Below are positions 8,990-18,636 of a DNA stretch of 64,000 nt, one piece after another. The position numbers were made by a program, and so were the translations under genes. The stretch covers positions 380,140 to 444,139 of the forward strand of contig JAVBPY010000006.1 in assembly GCA_031549345.1 (NCBI GenBank), in the 5' to 3' direction. The number at the start of each line of letters is the position of its first letter. Position 1 is the stretch's first letter. Under the pieces are notes generated by a model that did no database searches, was not told the origin of the DNA, and saw only the letters and a list, made by a program, of their open reading frames with translations. The DNA comes from CASFRF01 sp031549345 (GTDB taxonomy: Bacteria; Verrucomicrobiota; Lentisphaeria; Victivallales; Victivallaceae).

Positions 8990-9517
8990 ATGGCGGACAA
9001 TCCCAAGCTGACCGTTTTATTCGAGAAATTGCGAGGCAAAACATTTGAGCTCGACAAAGAGCTGATGACGTGCGGACGTAAAGAAGAGATGGATATCTGC
9101 GTTAAGGATGGGAGTCTGAGCTCCCACCATTGCGACTTCATCCGGACCGAGGATGGGAATTACATCCTCCGCGACAACGACAGCACCAACGGCACACGGG
9201 TGAACAACGCGGTCATTACCGAGCTGCAGTTGAAGAACTCCGACATTATCCAGCTTGGCGGCGTCGAAATTCTGTACGACAGCCCGACACGCACCGGAAA
9301 CTCCGGCGGCACGCTCCGCACGCACACCATTGAGATCGACGACACAAAGTCGAACCTTTCCACGGTGCGCGGAATGAGCAATTTTTCGCCTTTCGCCCAG
9401 CGCAACGAACAGAAGCAGAAACGCACCCATTTGATCGTGCTGATTTCCCTGGCGGGATTGGCGCTGGCGGTGATTGCGTTGATTATTCTTGTTCTGAAGA
9501 TGCTGAAGGTATTCTGA
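8990..9517 (+). CDS. FHA-domain protein with C-terminal membrane anchor
   Basis: A 175-residue protein. Residues about 20-95 form a forkhead-associated domain, which binds phosphothreonine peptides. The conserved series is visible as CGRKEEMDI, then SLSSHHCDF, then NDSTNGTRVNN. A Ser/Thr-rich linker follows, then a basic stretch (RNEQKQKRTH) and one strongly hydrophobic helix at about 148-172 ending in LVLKMLKVF. The protein is therefore tail-anchored with the FHA domain in the cytoplasm. It is followed 73 bp later by ftsH on the same strand and preceded by its own promoter. No Ser/Thr kinase gene is nearby, so the phosphorylated partner is unknown. Confidence 0.8.
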   Translation: MADNPKLTVLFEKLRGKTFELDKELMTCGRKEEMDICVKDGSLSSHHCDFIRTEDGNYILRDNDSTNGTRVNNAVITELQLKNSDIIQLGGVEILYDSPTRTGNSGGTLRTHTIEIDDTKSNLSTVRGMSNFSPFAQRNEQKQKRTHLIVLISLAGLALAVIALIILVLKMLKVF

Positions 9518-9590
9518 ACGAGGTGTGCGCCGCTGGAAATCTCTCCGGATGGGCGGAACATTATTTTAAAACGACGGAGTTTGATTTTCT

Positions 9591-11465
9591 ATGGCGGATT
9601 TGAATAAATCGCGTCCGGGCGGCCGGGCGGCGTTGGTGTGGCTGTTGTTTTTTATTGTGGTTGCCTCCACATGGCTTTTTATGGGGCGCTCCACGGTAAC
9701 GGAGTTTGACCAGACGCGTTTCGAGGAAAAACTGCGCGATGGCGCGATTGTCTCCGCCGAAGTAACCAGCGAGAGCGAGCGCGTGCTGAACATCCGTGGA
9801 ACCTATCGCGAAACGGGCAGCGCTGCGGAGCTCAAGTACAAGACACGGGTGATGTATTCCGCGGAGTTGGATGAGGCGCTGAAGAAAAATACGAAAGTCA
9901 GCATTGAGACGAGCAGCGATACCCTGCGGCTTCTGGTTTTGAATCTTCTGCCTGTCCTGCTTATTATCGGCGTGATTGTCTTTTTCATGAATCGGCAGTC
10001 GCGGATCAACGGACGCGGCGCCATGGAGTTCGGCAAAAGCCGGGCGCGCATGATTCCCCCCGATGAACTGCATGTTTCTTTCGACGACATCGCCGGCGCC
10101 GACGAGGCCAAGGAGGAGATTGTCGAAATTGTTGACTATCTGAAAGACCCGCTCAAATTCATGCAGGTCGGCGGACGCATTCCGCGCGGGTGCCTGCTTG
10201 TCGGCGATCCGGGAACGGGTAAAACGCTGATGGCCAAGGCGGTCGCCTGCGAGGCGGGGGTTCCGTTTTTCTCGATCAGCGGCTCGGATTTTGTGGAAAT
10301 GTTCGTCGGCGTGGGGGCCAGCCGTGTCCGCGATATGTTCGAGCAGGCGCGACAGAATACCCCCTGCTTGATTTTTATCGACGAAATCGACGCGGTGGGG
10401 CGTTCGCGCTTCTCCGGGCTCGGCGGAGGCCACGATGAGCGCGAGCAGACCCTCAACGCCATGCTTGTGGAAATGGACGGCTTGGAAAGCCGCGCGGGTG
10501 TGATCGTTCTCGCCGCGACGAACCGTCCGGATGTTTTGGACCCGGCGCTTCTGCGCCCCGGCCGTTTTGACCGCCAGATTGTCATGGATCTTCCGGACAT
10601 CGGCGGCCGCCGCAAGATTCTTGATGTGCATATCAAGAACATCAAAGTCGGGAACAACGTGGATTTGGACGTTCTGGCGCGTACGACCCCCGGCTTCAGC
10701 GGCGCTGATTTGGGAAACCTCTGCAACGAAGCGGCTCTCCTGGCCGCCCGGCACGAAAGGCCGGAAGTTTGCCAGGCCGATCTGGAAGAGGCGCGCGATA
10801 AAGTCCGCTATGGGCGCGAGCGCCGGAGCCGGAAGATTACGGAACGGGAACGCCGCCTGACCGCCTACCACGAAGCGGGGCACGCCCTGATCGCCTTGCA
10901 TCTTCCGCACTGCACGCCGGTGCACAAGGTTACGATCATACCGCGCGGCCGCGCTTATCTTGGGGCAACGTTTACCATGCCGAAAGAAGACGTTTATACG
11001 CACAGCCGTCTGGAGCTCTTGGACGAGATGGTCATGTGCATGGGCGGCCGCGTGGCCGAAGAATTGGTGATGGGCGATGTTACGACCGGCGCCACCGGCG
11101 ACATCGGGCAGGTTACGCGGATCGCCCGGCAGATGGTGTGTGCGTTCGGTATGACCGATCGACTTGGAACCGTGAAATATTCCGATTCGCAGCGGAGCGT
11201 CTATATTCGTTACGATGCGCCGCAGGAAGACATGGTCAGCCCTGAAACGGCGCGGGAAATCGATCTGGAAACCCGCCGCCTTGTCGACGACGCGCTGCGC
11301 CGCGCCCGCGAGCTCCTGACCATGTACCGGGGAGAACTGGAAAAGTTGGCCAACGCGTTGCTCGAAAAAGAGACGATGGATGTAACCGAAATCGAAAAAC
11401 TCCTCGGCATCAAGGCACCTTTTTCCGATGAACCCGGCAATACCGTCCTCCGCCCTGAGGTCTGA
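9591..11465 (+). CDS. ftsH: ATP-dependent zinc metalloprotease FtsH
   Basis: A 624-residue membrane AAA+ protease that extracts and degrades misfolded or regulatory membrane proteins. Visible parts in order are a first membrane helix (residues about 13-33), a small extracytoplasmic domain, a second helix (about 123-142), and the AAA module. That module has Walker A GDPGTGKT (about 204-211), Walker B IFIDEIDAVG (about 261) and the second region of homology RPGRFDRQI. The M41 protease zinc site HEAGH lies at about 427-431 and its third ligand region at LLDEMVMCMGGRVAEEL. Length and domain order are normal. The 3' end overlaps the next gene by 38 bp. Confidence 0.95.
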   Translation: MADLNKSRPGGRAALVWLLFFIVVASTWLFMGRSTVTEFDQTRFEEKLRDGAIVSAEVTSESERVLNIRGTYRETGSAAELKYKTRVMYSAELDEALKKNTKVSIETSSDTLRLLVLNLLPVLLIIGVIVFFMNRQSRINGRGAMEFGKSRARMIPPDELHVSFDDIAGADEAKEEIVEIVDYLKDPLKFMQVGGRIPRGCLLVGDPGTGKTLMAKAVACEAGVPFFSISGSDFVEMFVGVGASRVRDMFEQARQNTPCLIFIDEIDAVGRSRFSGLGGGHDEREQTLNAMLVEMDGLESRAGVIVLAATNRPDVLDPALLRPGRFDRQIVMDLPDIGGRRKILDVHIKNIKVGNNVDLDVLARTTPGFSGADLGNLCNEAALLAARHERPEVCQADLEEARDKVRYGRERRSRKITERERRLTAYHEAGHALIALHLPHCTPVHKVTIIPRGRAYLGATFTMPKEDVYTHSRLELLDEMVMCMGGRVAEELVMGDVTTGATGDIGQVTRIARQMVCAFGMTDRLGTVKYSDSQRSVYIRYDAPQEDMVSPETAREIDLETRRLVDDALRRARELLTMYRGELEKLANALLEKETMDVTEIEKLLGIKAPFSDEPGNTVLRPEV

Positions 11466-11739
11466 CGGAGCCGGTGGGGCCGAGCTTTTTTGCCGTGTGC
11501 AGCCCGGCGCTGCGCGGACGGCGCTTGCCGGGGATTACGGCGGCCGCCTGAAGATCGCCTTGCAGGCCCCCCCGGTTGACGGCCGCGCCAACGAAGCGTT
11601 GTGCAAGTTTTTGAGCAAAGCCCTGGGGATTCCCATGGCGCGTGTTACCATAACCCACGGCCTTTCCGGGCGCGATAAGCGCGTCCGGCTTGCCGGGATC
11701 GCCCCCGAAGCCGTGCAACAATTGCTGGAGTCATTGTGA
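11428..11739 (+). CDS. DUF167 (YggU-type) family protein
   Basis: A 103-residue small protein of the DUF167/UPF0235 family. The signature is RVQPGAARTALAG near the start, then the LKIALQAPPVDGRANEAL core and a KALGIP...GLSGRDKRVRL C-terminal half. Function in bacteria is unknown; it is a compact single-domain fold. The frame begins inside the end of ftsH and its stop overlaps the GTG start of the phosphoglycerate mutase by 4 bp (GTGA 11736-11739), so it sits in an ftsH-DUF167-apgM cotranscribed unit. No strong ribosome binding site is visible before the chosen ATG. An internal start is possible but would cut into the conserved first strand. Confidence 0.8.
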   Translation: MNPAIPSSALRSDGAGGAELFCRVQPGAARTALAGDYGGRLKIALQAPPVDGRANEALCKFLSKALGIPMARVTITHGLSGRDKRVRLAGIAPEAVQQLLESL

Positions 11740-12944
11740 AAGCTGTTCTTTTTCTGGCCGACGGCATGGCCGACGAACCCCTGGAGGCGCTGGGCGGGAA
11801 AACCCCGCTGGAAGCCGCGAACACCCCCGCGATGGACGCGATTGCCGCGTCGGGGATCAACGGGACATTTTTAACGCTCCCGGAAGGGCTTCCCACATCC
11901 TCCGATGTGGCGAATATGTCGGTGCTCGGTTTCGAGCCGGAATTCAATTACCCGGGGCGCGGCCCGATCGAAGCGGTGAGCCAGGGGATTGTCCTTGCGC
12001 CGGACGATGTGGCCTGGCGCTGCAACCTTGTTACCGTATCTCCGGGGGGGGTGCTTCTGGATTATTCCGCCGGACACATTGCGCAGGATGTTTCGCAGCG
12101 TCTTATGCTCGATTTGCAAGCGGAGTTCGGGTCGGACAAAGTTACGTTCCACTCCGGCGTGAGCTACCGGAATTTGCTTGTGCTGCACGGCGAGGAATTT
12201 TCGGCGCACCTGGATTATTTCAAGCCCGACTCGTCGCAGGGAATTCCGGTGGCGGAACTCCCCCTCACGGTGCTGGATGACAGCGCCGAGGCGGAGCACA
12301 CGGTGCGTTTCCTGAATCGCCTGATGGCACGGACGGCGGCGTTCCTCGCGGCGCATCCTTTGAACCAAGGTGTGGAGTCTCCCGCGAACTCCATCTGGCC
12401 CTGGAGCCCTGGGCGTTCGCCGAAGCTCGCGCAGTTCAGTGAAAAATACCCGGGCAAGCGCGGCGCGATCATCAGCGCGGTGGATGTCATCAAAGGGCTT
12501 GGGAAATGCACGGGCATGACCGTGATCGAGGTACCGGGCGCGACGGGATTCGTCGACACGAATTACGAAGGGAAGGTCGCGGCGGCTTTGAAGGCGCTGG
12601 AAGACCACGATTTCGTCTATTTGCATGTGGAAGCGATCGACGAATGTTCGCACATGGGGGATCTCGCGCTCAAAATGCGGGCGATCGAGGATTTTGACGC
12701 ACGGATCGTCGCGCCGGTGATGAAGGCGCTGGCAGGGCAGGCGGTGAATTTCATGGTGCTCCCCGATCACCCGGTGCCGATTGCATTGCGCATGCATACG
12801 CAAACGCCGGTTCCGGTTGCGTTCTGCGGCCCCGGAATCGTTTCGGACGGGACGAAATATTACAGCGAACGCCTCGCTCCGGCGGGAAAATTGGGGCACT
12901 TGCGGGGCGATGCTTTGATGCGCCGCATTCTGAATTTAAACTGA
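11736..12944 (+). CDS. apgM: Cofactor-independent phosphoglycerate mutase, archaeal type (ApgM)
   Basis: A 402-residue alkaline-phosphatase-superfamily enzyme that interconverts 3- and 2-phosphoglycerate in glycolysis. The metal-binding DG at LADGMADEP near residue 8, the catalytic-serine region LPTSSDVANMSVLG at about 54-67, the D/H cluster HVEAIDECSHMGD near 300, and LPDHPVP near 345 all fit the ApgM branch rather than GpmI. GTG 11736 is used as start; it overlaps the preceding stop (GTGA). Length is normal. It is the last gene of the ftsH-DUF167 unit and is followed 8 bp later by the FAD oxidoreductase gene. Confidence 0.85.
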   Translation: MKAVLFLADGMADEPLEALGGKTPLEAANTPAMDAIAASGINGTFLTLPEGLPTSSDVANMSVLGFEPEFNYPGRGPIEAVSQGIVLAPDDVAWRCNLVTVSPGGVLLDYSAGHIAQDVSQRLMLDLQAEFGSDKVTFHSGVSYRNLLVLHGEEFSAHLDYFKPDSSQGIPVAELPLTVLDDSAEAEHTVRFLNRLMARTAAFLAAHPLNQGVESPANSIWPWSPGRSPKLAQFSEKYPGKRGAIISAVDVIKGLGKCTGMTVIEVPGATGFVDTNYEGKVAAALKALEDHDFVYLHVEAIDECSHMGDLALKMRAIEDFDARIVAPVMKALAGQAVNFMVLPDHPVPIALRMHTQTPVPVAFCGPGIVSDGTKYYSERLAPAGKLGHLRGDALMRRILNLN

Positions 12945-12952
12945 GGATTGCC

Positions 12953-14713
12953 ATGAACACGCAAGTACCGACGATTACCGAACGGCATTGGGATACGGAT
13001 TTCGTGGTGGTCGGCGGCGGCCTTTCCGGACTCTGTGCCGCCGTGGCCGCGGCGCGCAACGGTGCGCGCGTGGTGCTGATTCAAGACCGCCCGGTGCTCG
13101 GCGGAAACGCCTCCAGTGAAATCCGGGTGTGGGTCGGCGGCGCGTACGGCGATCGCCTTCCCGATGGATCGGTGCTGGAAAATCGCGAAGGCGGTTTGAT
13201 CGAAGAACTCCTCCTGCGCAATTTGTATTTCAATCCTCTCCTGCGCTGGTCGCGCTGGGACCAAACGATGTACGCTTTTGCGCGCAACGAACCCAATCTG
13301 CGCCTTCTTTTGAACGCGACGGTGCAGGATGTTTGCGTGGAAGATGGCCGCATCCGTTCGGTAACGGCGTGGCATCTCTTGGAATACTGCCGTTATATCG
13401 TGGAGGCAACATTGTTTGCCGACTGTTCCGGGGACAGTATTTTGCGCCTCTCCGGCGCCCGGTTCACCCGGGGGCGCGAAGGGCGGGATGTGTTCGGCGA
13501 ATCCCACGCGCCGGAAAAATCGGACAATTGCACGATGGGCAATTCCGTTATGCTCACGGCATTGCCGGGGCAAAGGGAGCACCGCCCGTTCCGTGCGCCG
13601 GAGTGGAGTCCGCGCTACACACCGGAAACGATGCCGCTGCGGGGCGAATTGCGCTTCGCAAGCCGCAAGGTGCTGCACCCGGCTTCGCTGGAAAGCGGCG
13701 GCCTTCAGGACACCATCAAGGATGCCGACGCGATTCGCGACGAACTTTTAGGCGTAGCCGCCGGCTTCTGGGAGTGCGCCAAGAACAATACTGCGGAATA
13801 CAATGCCGGGGACTGGGAGCTTTGCTGGTGCGGCAGCCTTCCGGGGAAGCGGGAGAACATCCGCTACATCGGCGATCACATCATGACGCAGAACGATATC
13901 GAATCGGGCGGCGATTTTCCCGATGCGGTCGGCCACGGCGGCTGGCCGATGGACGACCATTTCCCGGAGGGGTACAAATACCATAAGCAGACCATCTTCC
14001 ACCCCGCGCCGACGGTGTACGGCATTCCGTATCGTTCGTTGTATTCGGTGAATGTGGAGAATTTGTTTTTTGCCGGACGCAATGTTTCGGTCTCGCACAT
14101 GGCGCTGAGCTCCACGCGGGTGATGGCCACGTGCGCGGTGATGGGGCAGGCCGTCGGCACGGCGGCGGCGCTGGCCGTGCGTTACAAAACAACGCCGCGC
14201 GGGGTGCATGAAGCGCATCTGGAAGAACTTCAGGACACGTTGCAGCGGCAGGATCAATTTATTCCCAACCGTCCCCGCCCCATTGCCGCACCGAGCAGGG
14301 AAGGGCGTATCTCGCACGAAGTCCTCCGCGATGGCATGGATCGGACGCGGCTGGATGGCGATCATGGCGTTTGGTTTCAGCCCAACGAGGCGTGCTCCTA
14401 CGAATTTTCCGCGCCGCGCCTCCTTGCGGGCGTCCGGCTGGTGATGGATACGGACCAGAAGGACAACTCCCGCTTGCGTTGGCGCTGGGAAACGGAGGAC
14501 GCTTACCGGGAAATGCCCCCCATGCTGCCGCGCCGTTTCCGGATAGAGGTCCGTTCGGGCGGAAACTGGGAGGTTGTAACGGAAGTTGAAGACAATTTCC
14601 GGCGCTATTGGGAGCTCTCTTTTGCGGAGCGGGAGGCGGACGCTTTGCGCATCGTCTGGCTCGAGGCCTGGGGAGAAAGCCCCATGCACGTCTTTTCCTT
14701 TGAAGTTTTCTGA
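12953..14713 (+). CDS. FAD-dependent oxidoreductase (PF12831-like)
   Basis: A 586-residue flavoprotein. The N-terminal dinucleotide-binding motif VVVGGGLSGLCAAVAAARNG (about residues 18-37) is followed by LGGNASSEIRVWVGG, a pattern shared by large FAD-dependent oxidoreductases common in Lentisphaerae and Planctomycetes. A second FAD-binding region appears at NLFFAGRNVSVSHMALSSTR (near 370-389). The last 120 residues look like a galactose-binding-type beta-sandwich. No signal peptide is visible. ATG 12953 follows a GAGGA ribosome binding site in the gap after apgM. The reaction is unknown; the next gene is a large lipoprotein with its own promoter, so joint function is only a guess. Confidence 0.7.
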   Translation: MNTQVPTITERHWDTDFVVVGGGLSGLCAAVAAARNGARVVLIQDRPVLGGNASSEIRVWVGGAYGDRLPDGSVLENREGGLIEELLLRNLYFNPLLRWSRWDQTMYAFARNEPNLRLLLNATVQDVCVEDGRIRSVTAWHLLEYCRYIVEATLFADCSGDSILRLSGARFTRGREGRDVFGESHAPEKSDNCTMGNSVMLTALPGQREHRPFRAPEWSPRYTPETMPLRGELRFASRKVLHPASLESGGLQDTIKDADAIRDELLGVAAGFWECAKNNTAEYNAGDWELCWCGSLPGKRENIRYIGDHIMTQNDIESGGDFPDAVGHGGWPMDDHFPEGYKYHKQTIFHPAPTVYGIPYRSLYSVNVENLFFAGRNVSVSHMALSSTRVMATCAVMGQAVGTAAALAVRYKTTPRGVHEAHLEELQDTLQRQDQFIPNRPRPIAAPSREGRISHEVLRDGMDRTRLDGDHGVWFQPNEACSYEFSAPRLLAGVRLVMDTDQKDNSRLRWRWETEDAYREMPPMLPRRFRIEVRSGGNWEVVTEVEDNFRRYWELSFAEREADALRIVWLEAWGESPMHVFSFEVF

Positions 14714-14722
14714 AAAGGAGCA

Positions 14723-14751
14723 TTGACAATTCTGAACGCATGTGTTATACT
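14723..14751 (+). promoter_or_regulatory. Near-consensus sigma70 promoter
   Basis: TTGACA (14723-14728), 17-bp spacer, TATACT (14746-14751), about 35 bp upstream of the start of the 1152-aa lipoprotein, with AAGGAG as ribosome binding site at 14777-14782. Confidence 0.75.
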
Positions 14752-14787
14752 ATTGTTGTATATTCAACTGTAGCATAAGGAGCGCTC

Positions 14788-17700
14788 ATGAAAATGCATT
14801 GGGGAATGGCGGCGTTGGCGTTGTGCCTGGCCGGGTGCGGAACTTCCGTTGTCGAACAGGATATGCGGATACCGATCCGTTTTTCCCTGAAGGAACCCGG
14901 ATTCGTCACACTGGTGATCGAGGATTCCGAGGGTGTGCGCGTCCGCAATTTAATCAGCCAGGAAGCGTTCCCCGCGGGCGATCACGTCGTCCTATGGGAC
15001 GGGATGGACGATAAAGAGCGCGATCTCGACGCCGCCCGTCATGCCATTTTTCATATTCCCGGACGACTCGTCCAGGCGGGGCGCTATACGGTGCGCGGTC
15101 TGGTTCACCCCGGGATCGACCTGATTTACGAGATGACCCCCTACACCGAGGGCAAGCCGCCGTGGCGGAGCGCCGATCCAGGGAGCCAGTGGCTTACGAA
15201 TCACTCCTCGCCGAGCGACGTGATCTTCCTCCCGGCTGGCGTTTCGCCGGAGCGCGAGGGAAAACCGACTTCCGCCGGCGGACAACTCCTGGTTTGCAGC
15301 CGTGTTGCGGAAGGGGGGAGCGGCCTTGCGTGGCTGGATATGGATGGGCGCAAGCTGTGGGGACAGCACTGGCTCGGCGGCGTCTGGACGGCCGCTTCGC
15401 ACTTGGCGCTGGATCGTGGGAACAATCCGGTACCGGGGACGTACGCCTACGCCGCGGCCTCCTGGCCGGGGGACAAATACAATGATTTCAAGAACGAGCT
15501 ACGCTTGCACCGGATGGTGCGCGACGTAAAGGGATGGGCCAAAGCGCCGAAAGACAAACGCTTCGGCGTCGGCGAGGACCGCCCCGTCCTGACGCCGACG
15601 TGGACGATCCCCGCCGTCGACGGCGTGAAGTACGACCCCAAGGACGACAAGGCCCGCAAAGCCGCCGCCGCGCCCCTGACGGGTTTGGCCGTCTACAATG
15701 GCATCATCGTTTGCGCGTTTGAGAAATTGAACACCCTGCTCCTTGTGGATGGCCATAAGGACAAGGTGGCAAGGACGCTCGACATTGCCGCTCCGCGCGG
15801 TGTGGCTTTTGACCGTTCCGGGCGCCTTTATGTTCTCTCGGGGGATGGTGTGTTTCGTTACGGAACACTGGATGCAAAGCCGGAGCGCTTCGCGCTTGGA
15901 TTGCAGGACCCGCAGAACATCCTGATTGCCGACGATGGAAAGTGGTATATTTCCGACTGGGGCAACAGCCATCAGGTGAAAATTTATTCCGAATCCGGCA
16001 AGGCGCTCGGCGCCATCGGGAACGCGGGCGCTCCGGCGCTCGGCAAATACGACACAAACCACATGAACCACCCCGCCGGCATGGCGTTGGACGACCGCGG
16101 GCGGCTCTGGGTAACGGAGAACACCCACATCCCCAAGCGTGTCAGCGTATGGGATACGCGGACGGGAGCGCTCCTCAACGGATTGTATGGGCCGATGCGT
16201 TACGGCGGCTCCGGCGCGGTGGATCCGGCCGATAAAACACGGTTCTTCTACGACGACGACCACGGCGGGACCATCGAATTCCGGCTCGATTACGAAACGG
16301 GGCGTTCCACCCCGCTGGCGATCCCCTACCTGGAACGCTACAACAAAACCGGACTGATCGGCCGTTATGTCGGCGCCGCGCCGGGGTACCCCCTGCGGAA
16401 TGGAAAGTTCCTGTATCTTACCGACACCTACGGTCTGGCCACCTCAGGCCGCCGCACGGCGACGCTGTGGCGGTACGACGAAGACAGCATTCTGCGGATC
16501 GTCGCCGCGGCGGGCGGCATCCTCGATTCGGCCGGGGAGGTTCTTCCTGTTTTCCAGAACAATCCGGCGATGTTGGAACGCATGCCCCGGGGATTTGTGC
16601 CGGGCAAGGGCAAGGCGCTCCTCTTCATTTGGTCCGACCGCAACGGCGACCAGGTTGTCGACCCCGCCGAAGTGGAATTCCTCGATCCGAATACGTACGA
16701 GAAGAGCAACAACCCGACTACCGGCACGGTGAGCGTGGACAGCGACCTTGCGTTCACTTTCTCCGACGTGGGGGGTGCGGTCCTCCAGTTCCGCCCGGAT
16801 TCCATTACGCCCAAAGGGGTGCCTTTTTATTCCATGGCCGCCCGCAAGGTACTGGCCACGGGGGCGCAACGTCCGGCGAGCTCCGGCGGTAACCAGGTGT
16901 TGACCGCGAAAGACGGCTGGATCGTAACGACAACGCCCCTGAAGCCGTTTGCGCGGGAAGGGGTCGCCGGGGCGCGGAACGGGAAGCCCATTTGGTATTA
17001 CCCGAGTCTATGGCCGGGGCTCCACGCCTCGCACATTGCGCCGATGCCGGAAAATCCAGGGCAGTTGATCGGGACGACCCGCGTGATCGGAAACGTGATC
17101 GATGCGCCGCCGGGATCGGACGCGGGCCAGCTCTGGGCGATCAACGCGAATAAGGGGACGATTTACGTCTTCACGGTGGACGGGTTGTTCGTCACGCGCT
17201 TGTTCCAGGACAGCCGGACGATCTCCTGGAACGCGCCGGAGGCCATTCGCGGGATGAACGTCAACCACTTGAGCCTGCAGGAGGAGTGCTTCGGGCCCCT
17301 CTGGACACGGCTGGATTCGGGGGAAGTAATGCTTCAGGCGCACTTCGTCGGCAGCATTATCGAGGTGAAGAATCTCGATAAGATCCGGCGTTTGCCGAAC
17401 CGGACGATCCGCGTGGATGCCGGAATGCTCGAATCGGCCCGTCAGTGGACGGTGGAGCGCGAGGCGGAGCGTCAGCGCGAAAGCGCCGTAAACACGGCTC
17501 CTTTGGCTGTGCCGTTTCTCGCCAAGGCTCCCGTGCTCGACGGCGATCCCGCCGACTGGGGCGGTGAATGGATTCTGATCGACCGCCGCACACAAAAAGT
17601 CGGGAACTGGGGGAAGAAGCCCATCGAAACCCGCGCCAAATTCGCCGTCGGTCCCGACGGGATGCTGTATGCCGCGTGGCGCGTTCAGGATAAGAACCTC

Positions 17701-18246
17701 CTGAACAGCTCCGGCGAGTCGCTGGAAAAGCTTTTTAAATGCGGAGGCGCGCTCGATTTGATGCTGGGCGCGGACGCCTCGGCCGATCCGGCGCGGCGTA
17801 AGCCCGTTGCGGGCGACCGCCGCCTCCTCGTTACGCGGGCGAAGGGGAAAGAATTGATGGCGGCGCTGTATTCGCCGGTGGACCCGGCAAGCGCCGGAAC
17901 AAAGGTGGAATTCGGTTCCCCCCTCCGGACGCTGTACTTCGACCGCGTTGAATCGGTGGGCGACCGGATCCGGATTGCGGAAAAGACGCAAAAAGACCTT
18001 AAGGCCGACCCGGCGGGGTCCATTACAATCACCACGTACGAGCTTGCAATTCCCCTTTCGCTCTTCGGCCTTGTGCCGGAGCCGGGGATGCGTCTTAAGT
18101 TCGACGCGGGCATTTTGCGCGGCGACGGCCAGCAGACGCTGCAGCGCGTGTATTGGAACAACAAGCGCTCAGGCATGGTCAGTGACATTCCCAGCGAGGC
18201 CGAACTCATTCCGGCTTTGTGGGGAACGCTTGTTTTTGAGAAATAG
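14788..18246 (+). CDS. Large lipoprotein with NHL-like propeller and CBM9-like C terminus
   Basis: An 1152-residue exported lipoprotein. The signal sequence ends in a lipobox at LCLAGC (Cys near residue 17). Residues about 30-110 resemble a FlgD-type Ig-like fold (IRFSLKEPGFVTLVIED, then WDGMDD). The middle, about 240-650, has repeated propeller-like units such as PRGVAFDRSGRLYVLSGDGV and HPAGMALDDRGRLWVTENTH, which recall NHL repeats. The last 240 residues (APVLDGDPADWGGEW, then KFAVGPDGMLYAAWRV) match the beta-sandwich of CBM9/DOMON-like carbohydrate-binding domains. It is probably a surface or periplasmic glycan-binding or sensing protein. The gene has a strong promoter of its own. No catalytic motif was recognised. 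Confidence 0.7.
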   Translation: MKMHWGMAALALCLAGCGTSVVEQDMRIPIRFSLKEPGFVTLVIEDSEGVRVRNLISQEAFPAGDHVVLWDGMDDKERDLDAARHAIFHIPGRLVQAGRYTVRGLVHPGIDLIYEMTPYTEGKPPWRSADPGSQWLTNHSSPSDVIFLPAGVSPEREGKPTSAGGQLLVCSRVAEGGSGLAWLDMDGRKLWGQHWLGGVWTAASHLALDRGNNPVPGTYAYAAASWPGDKYNDFKNELRLHRMVRDVKGWAKAPKDKRFGVGEDRPVLTPTWTIPAVDGVKYDPKDDKARKAAAAPLTGLAVYNGIIVCAFEKLNTLLLVDGHKDKVARTLDIAAPRGVAFDRSGRLYVLSGDGVFRYGTLDAKPERFALGLQDPQNILIADDGKWYISDWGNSHQVKIYSESGKALGAIGNAGAPALGKYDTNHMNHPAGMALDDRGRLWVTENTHIPKRVSVWDTRTGALLNGLYGPMRYGGSGAVDPADKTRFFYDDDHGGTIEFRLDYETGRSTPLAIPYLERYNKTGLIGRYVGAAPGYPLRNGKFLYLTDTYGLATSGRRTATLWRYDEDSILRIVAAAGGILDSAGEVLPVFQNNPAMLERMPRGFVPGKGKALLFIWSDRNGDQVVDPAEVEFLDPNTYEKSNNPTTGTVSVDSDLAFTFSDVGGAVLQFRPDSITPKGVPFYSMAARKVLATGAQRPASSGGNQVLTAKDGWIVTTTPLKPFAREGVAGARNGKPIWYYPSLWPGLHASHIAPMPENPGQLIGTTRVIGNVIDAPPGSDAGQLWAINANKGTIYVFTVDGLFVTRLFQDSRTISWNAPEAIRGMNVNHLSLQEECFGPLWTRLDSGEVMLQAHFVGSIIEVKNLDKIRRLPNRTIRVDAGMLESARQWTVEREAERQRESAVNTAPLAVPFLAKAPVLDGDPADWGGEWILIDRRTQKVGNWGKKPIETRAKFAVGPDGMLYAAWRVQDKNLLNSSGESLEKLFKCGGALDLMLGADASADPARRKPVAGDRRLLVTRAKGKELMAALYSPVDPASAGTKVEFGSPLRTLYFDRVESVGDRIRIAEKTQKDLKADPAGSITITTYELAIPLSLFGLVPEPGMRLKFDAGILRGDGQQTLQRVYWNNKRSGMVSDIPSEAELIPALWGTLVFEK

Positions 18247-18311
18247 ATGGGAGCGAAAAACATTGCGGGCATATTTTCTGGGGCACGCAATCGTTTTTCG
18301 ATAAAATAGGC

Positions 18312-18339
18312 TTGAAAAATGCTATTTGCGGATTATTGT
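18312..18339 (+). promoter_or_regulatory. Probable promoter of the mini-lipoprotein pair
   Basis: TTGAAA (18312-18317), 16-bp spacer, TATTGT (18334-18339), about 75 bp upstream of the first small lipoprotein. Moderate match only. Confidence 0.4.
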
Positions 18340-18415
18340 ATTGCAGTCAGCCCGGAGAATTCGTCGCCGGCGCTTTCCAATGTATTTTCAAAATACGAAA
18401 AAAAGGGAAGAAAAA

Positions 18416-18607
18416 ATGAAAAAGCTTCTTATGCTTGCCGTTGCCGCCGTCTTCGTCGTTGCCCTCTCCGGTTGCGGATCTTTGCGCACCCCCCCCGCGG
18501 GCAAGAACAGCAAGAATGTGTACTACAACACGTTCTTCGGCATTTCCATTGAAAGCCTGGTCTATGGCGACGGTCTTGTTGTTAGCGCCATGGATTCGTC
18601 CAAGTAA
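18416..18607 (+). CDS. Small lipoprotein, first of a tandem pair (63 aa)
   Basis: A 63-residue protein with a signal sequence (MKKLLMLAVAAVFVVALSGC) ending in a lipobox; the mature protein begins at the Cys near residue 20. The mature part is only about 44 residues, with SLRTPPAGKNSKNVYYNTFF at its core and GISIES next. ATG 18416 follows GGGAAG; the frame is open further upstream but the sequence there is not protein-like. A near-copy follows at 18637, 221 bp further on. Function is unknown. Both copies share the conserved NVYYNTFFGISIES block, so that block is probably the functional part. Confidence 0.75.
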   Translation: MKKLLMLAVAAVFVVALSGCGSLRTPPAGKNSKNVYYNTFFGISIESLVYGDGLVVSAMDSSK

Positions 18608-18636
18608 TAACATTTATAAAAAAGGTAGAAGAAAAA

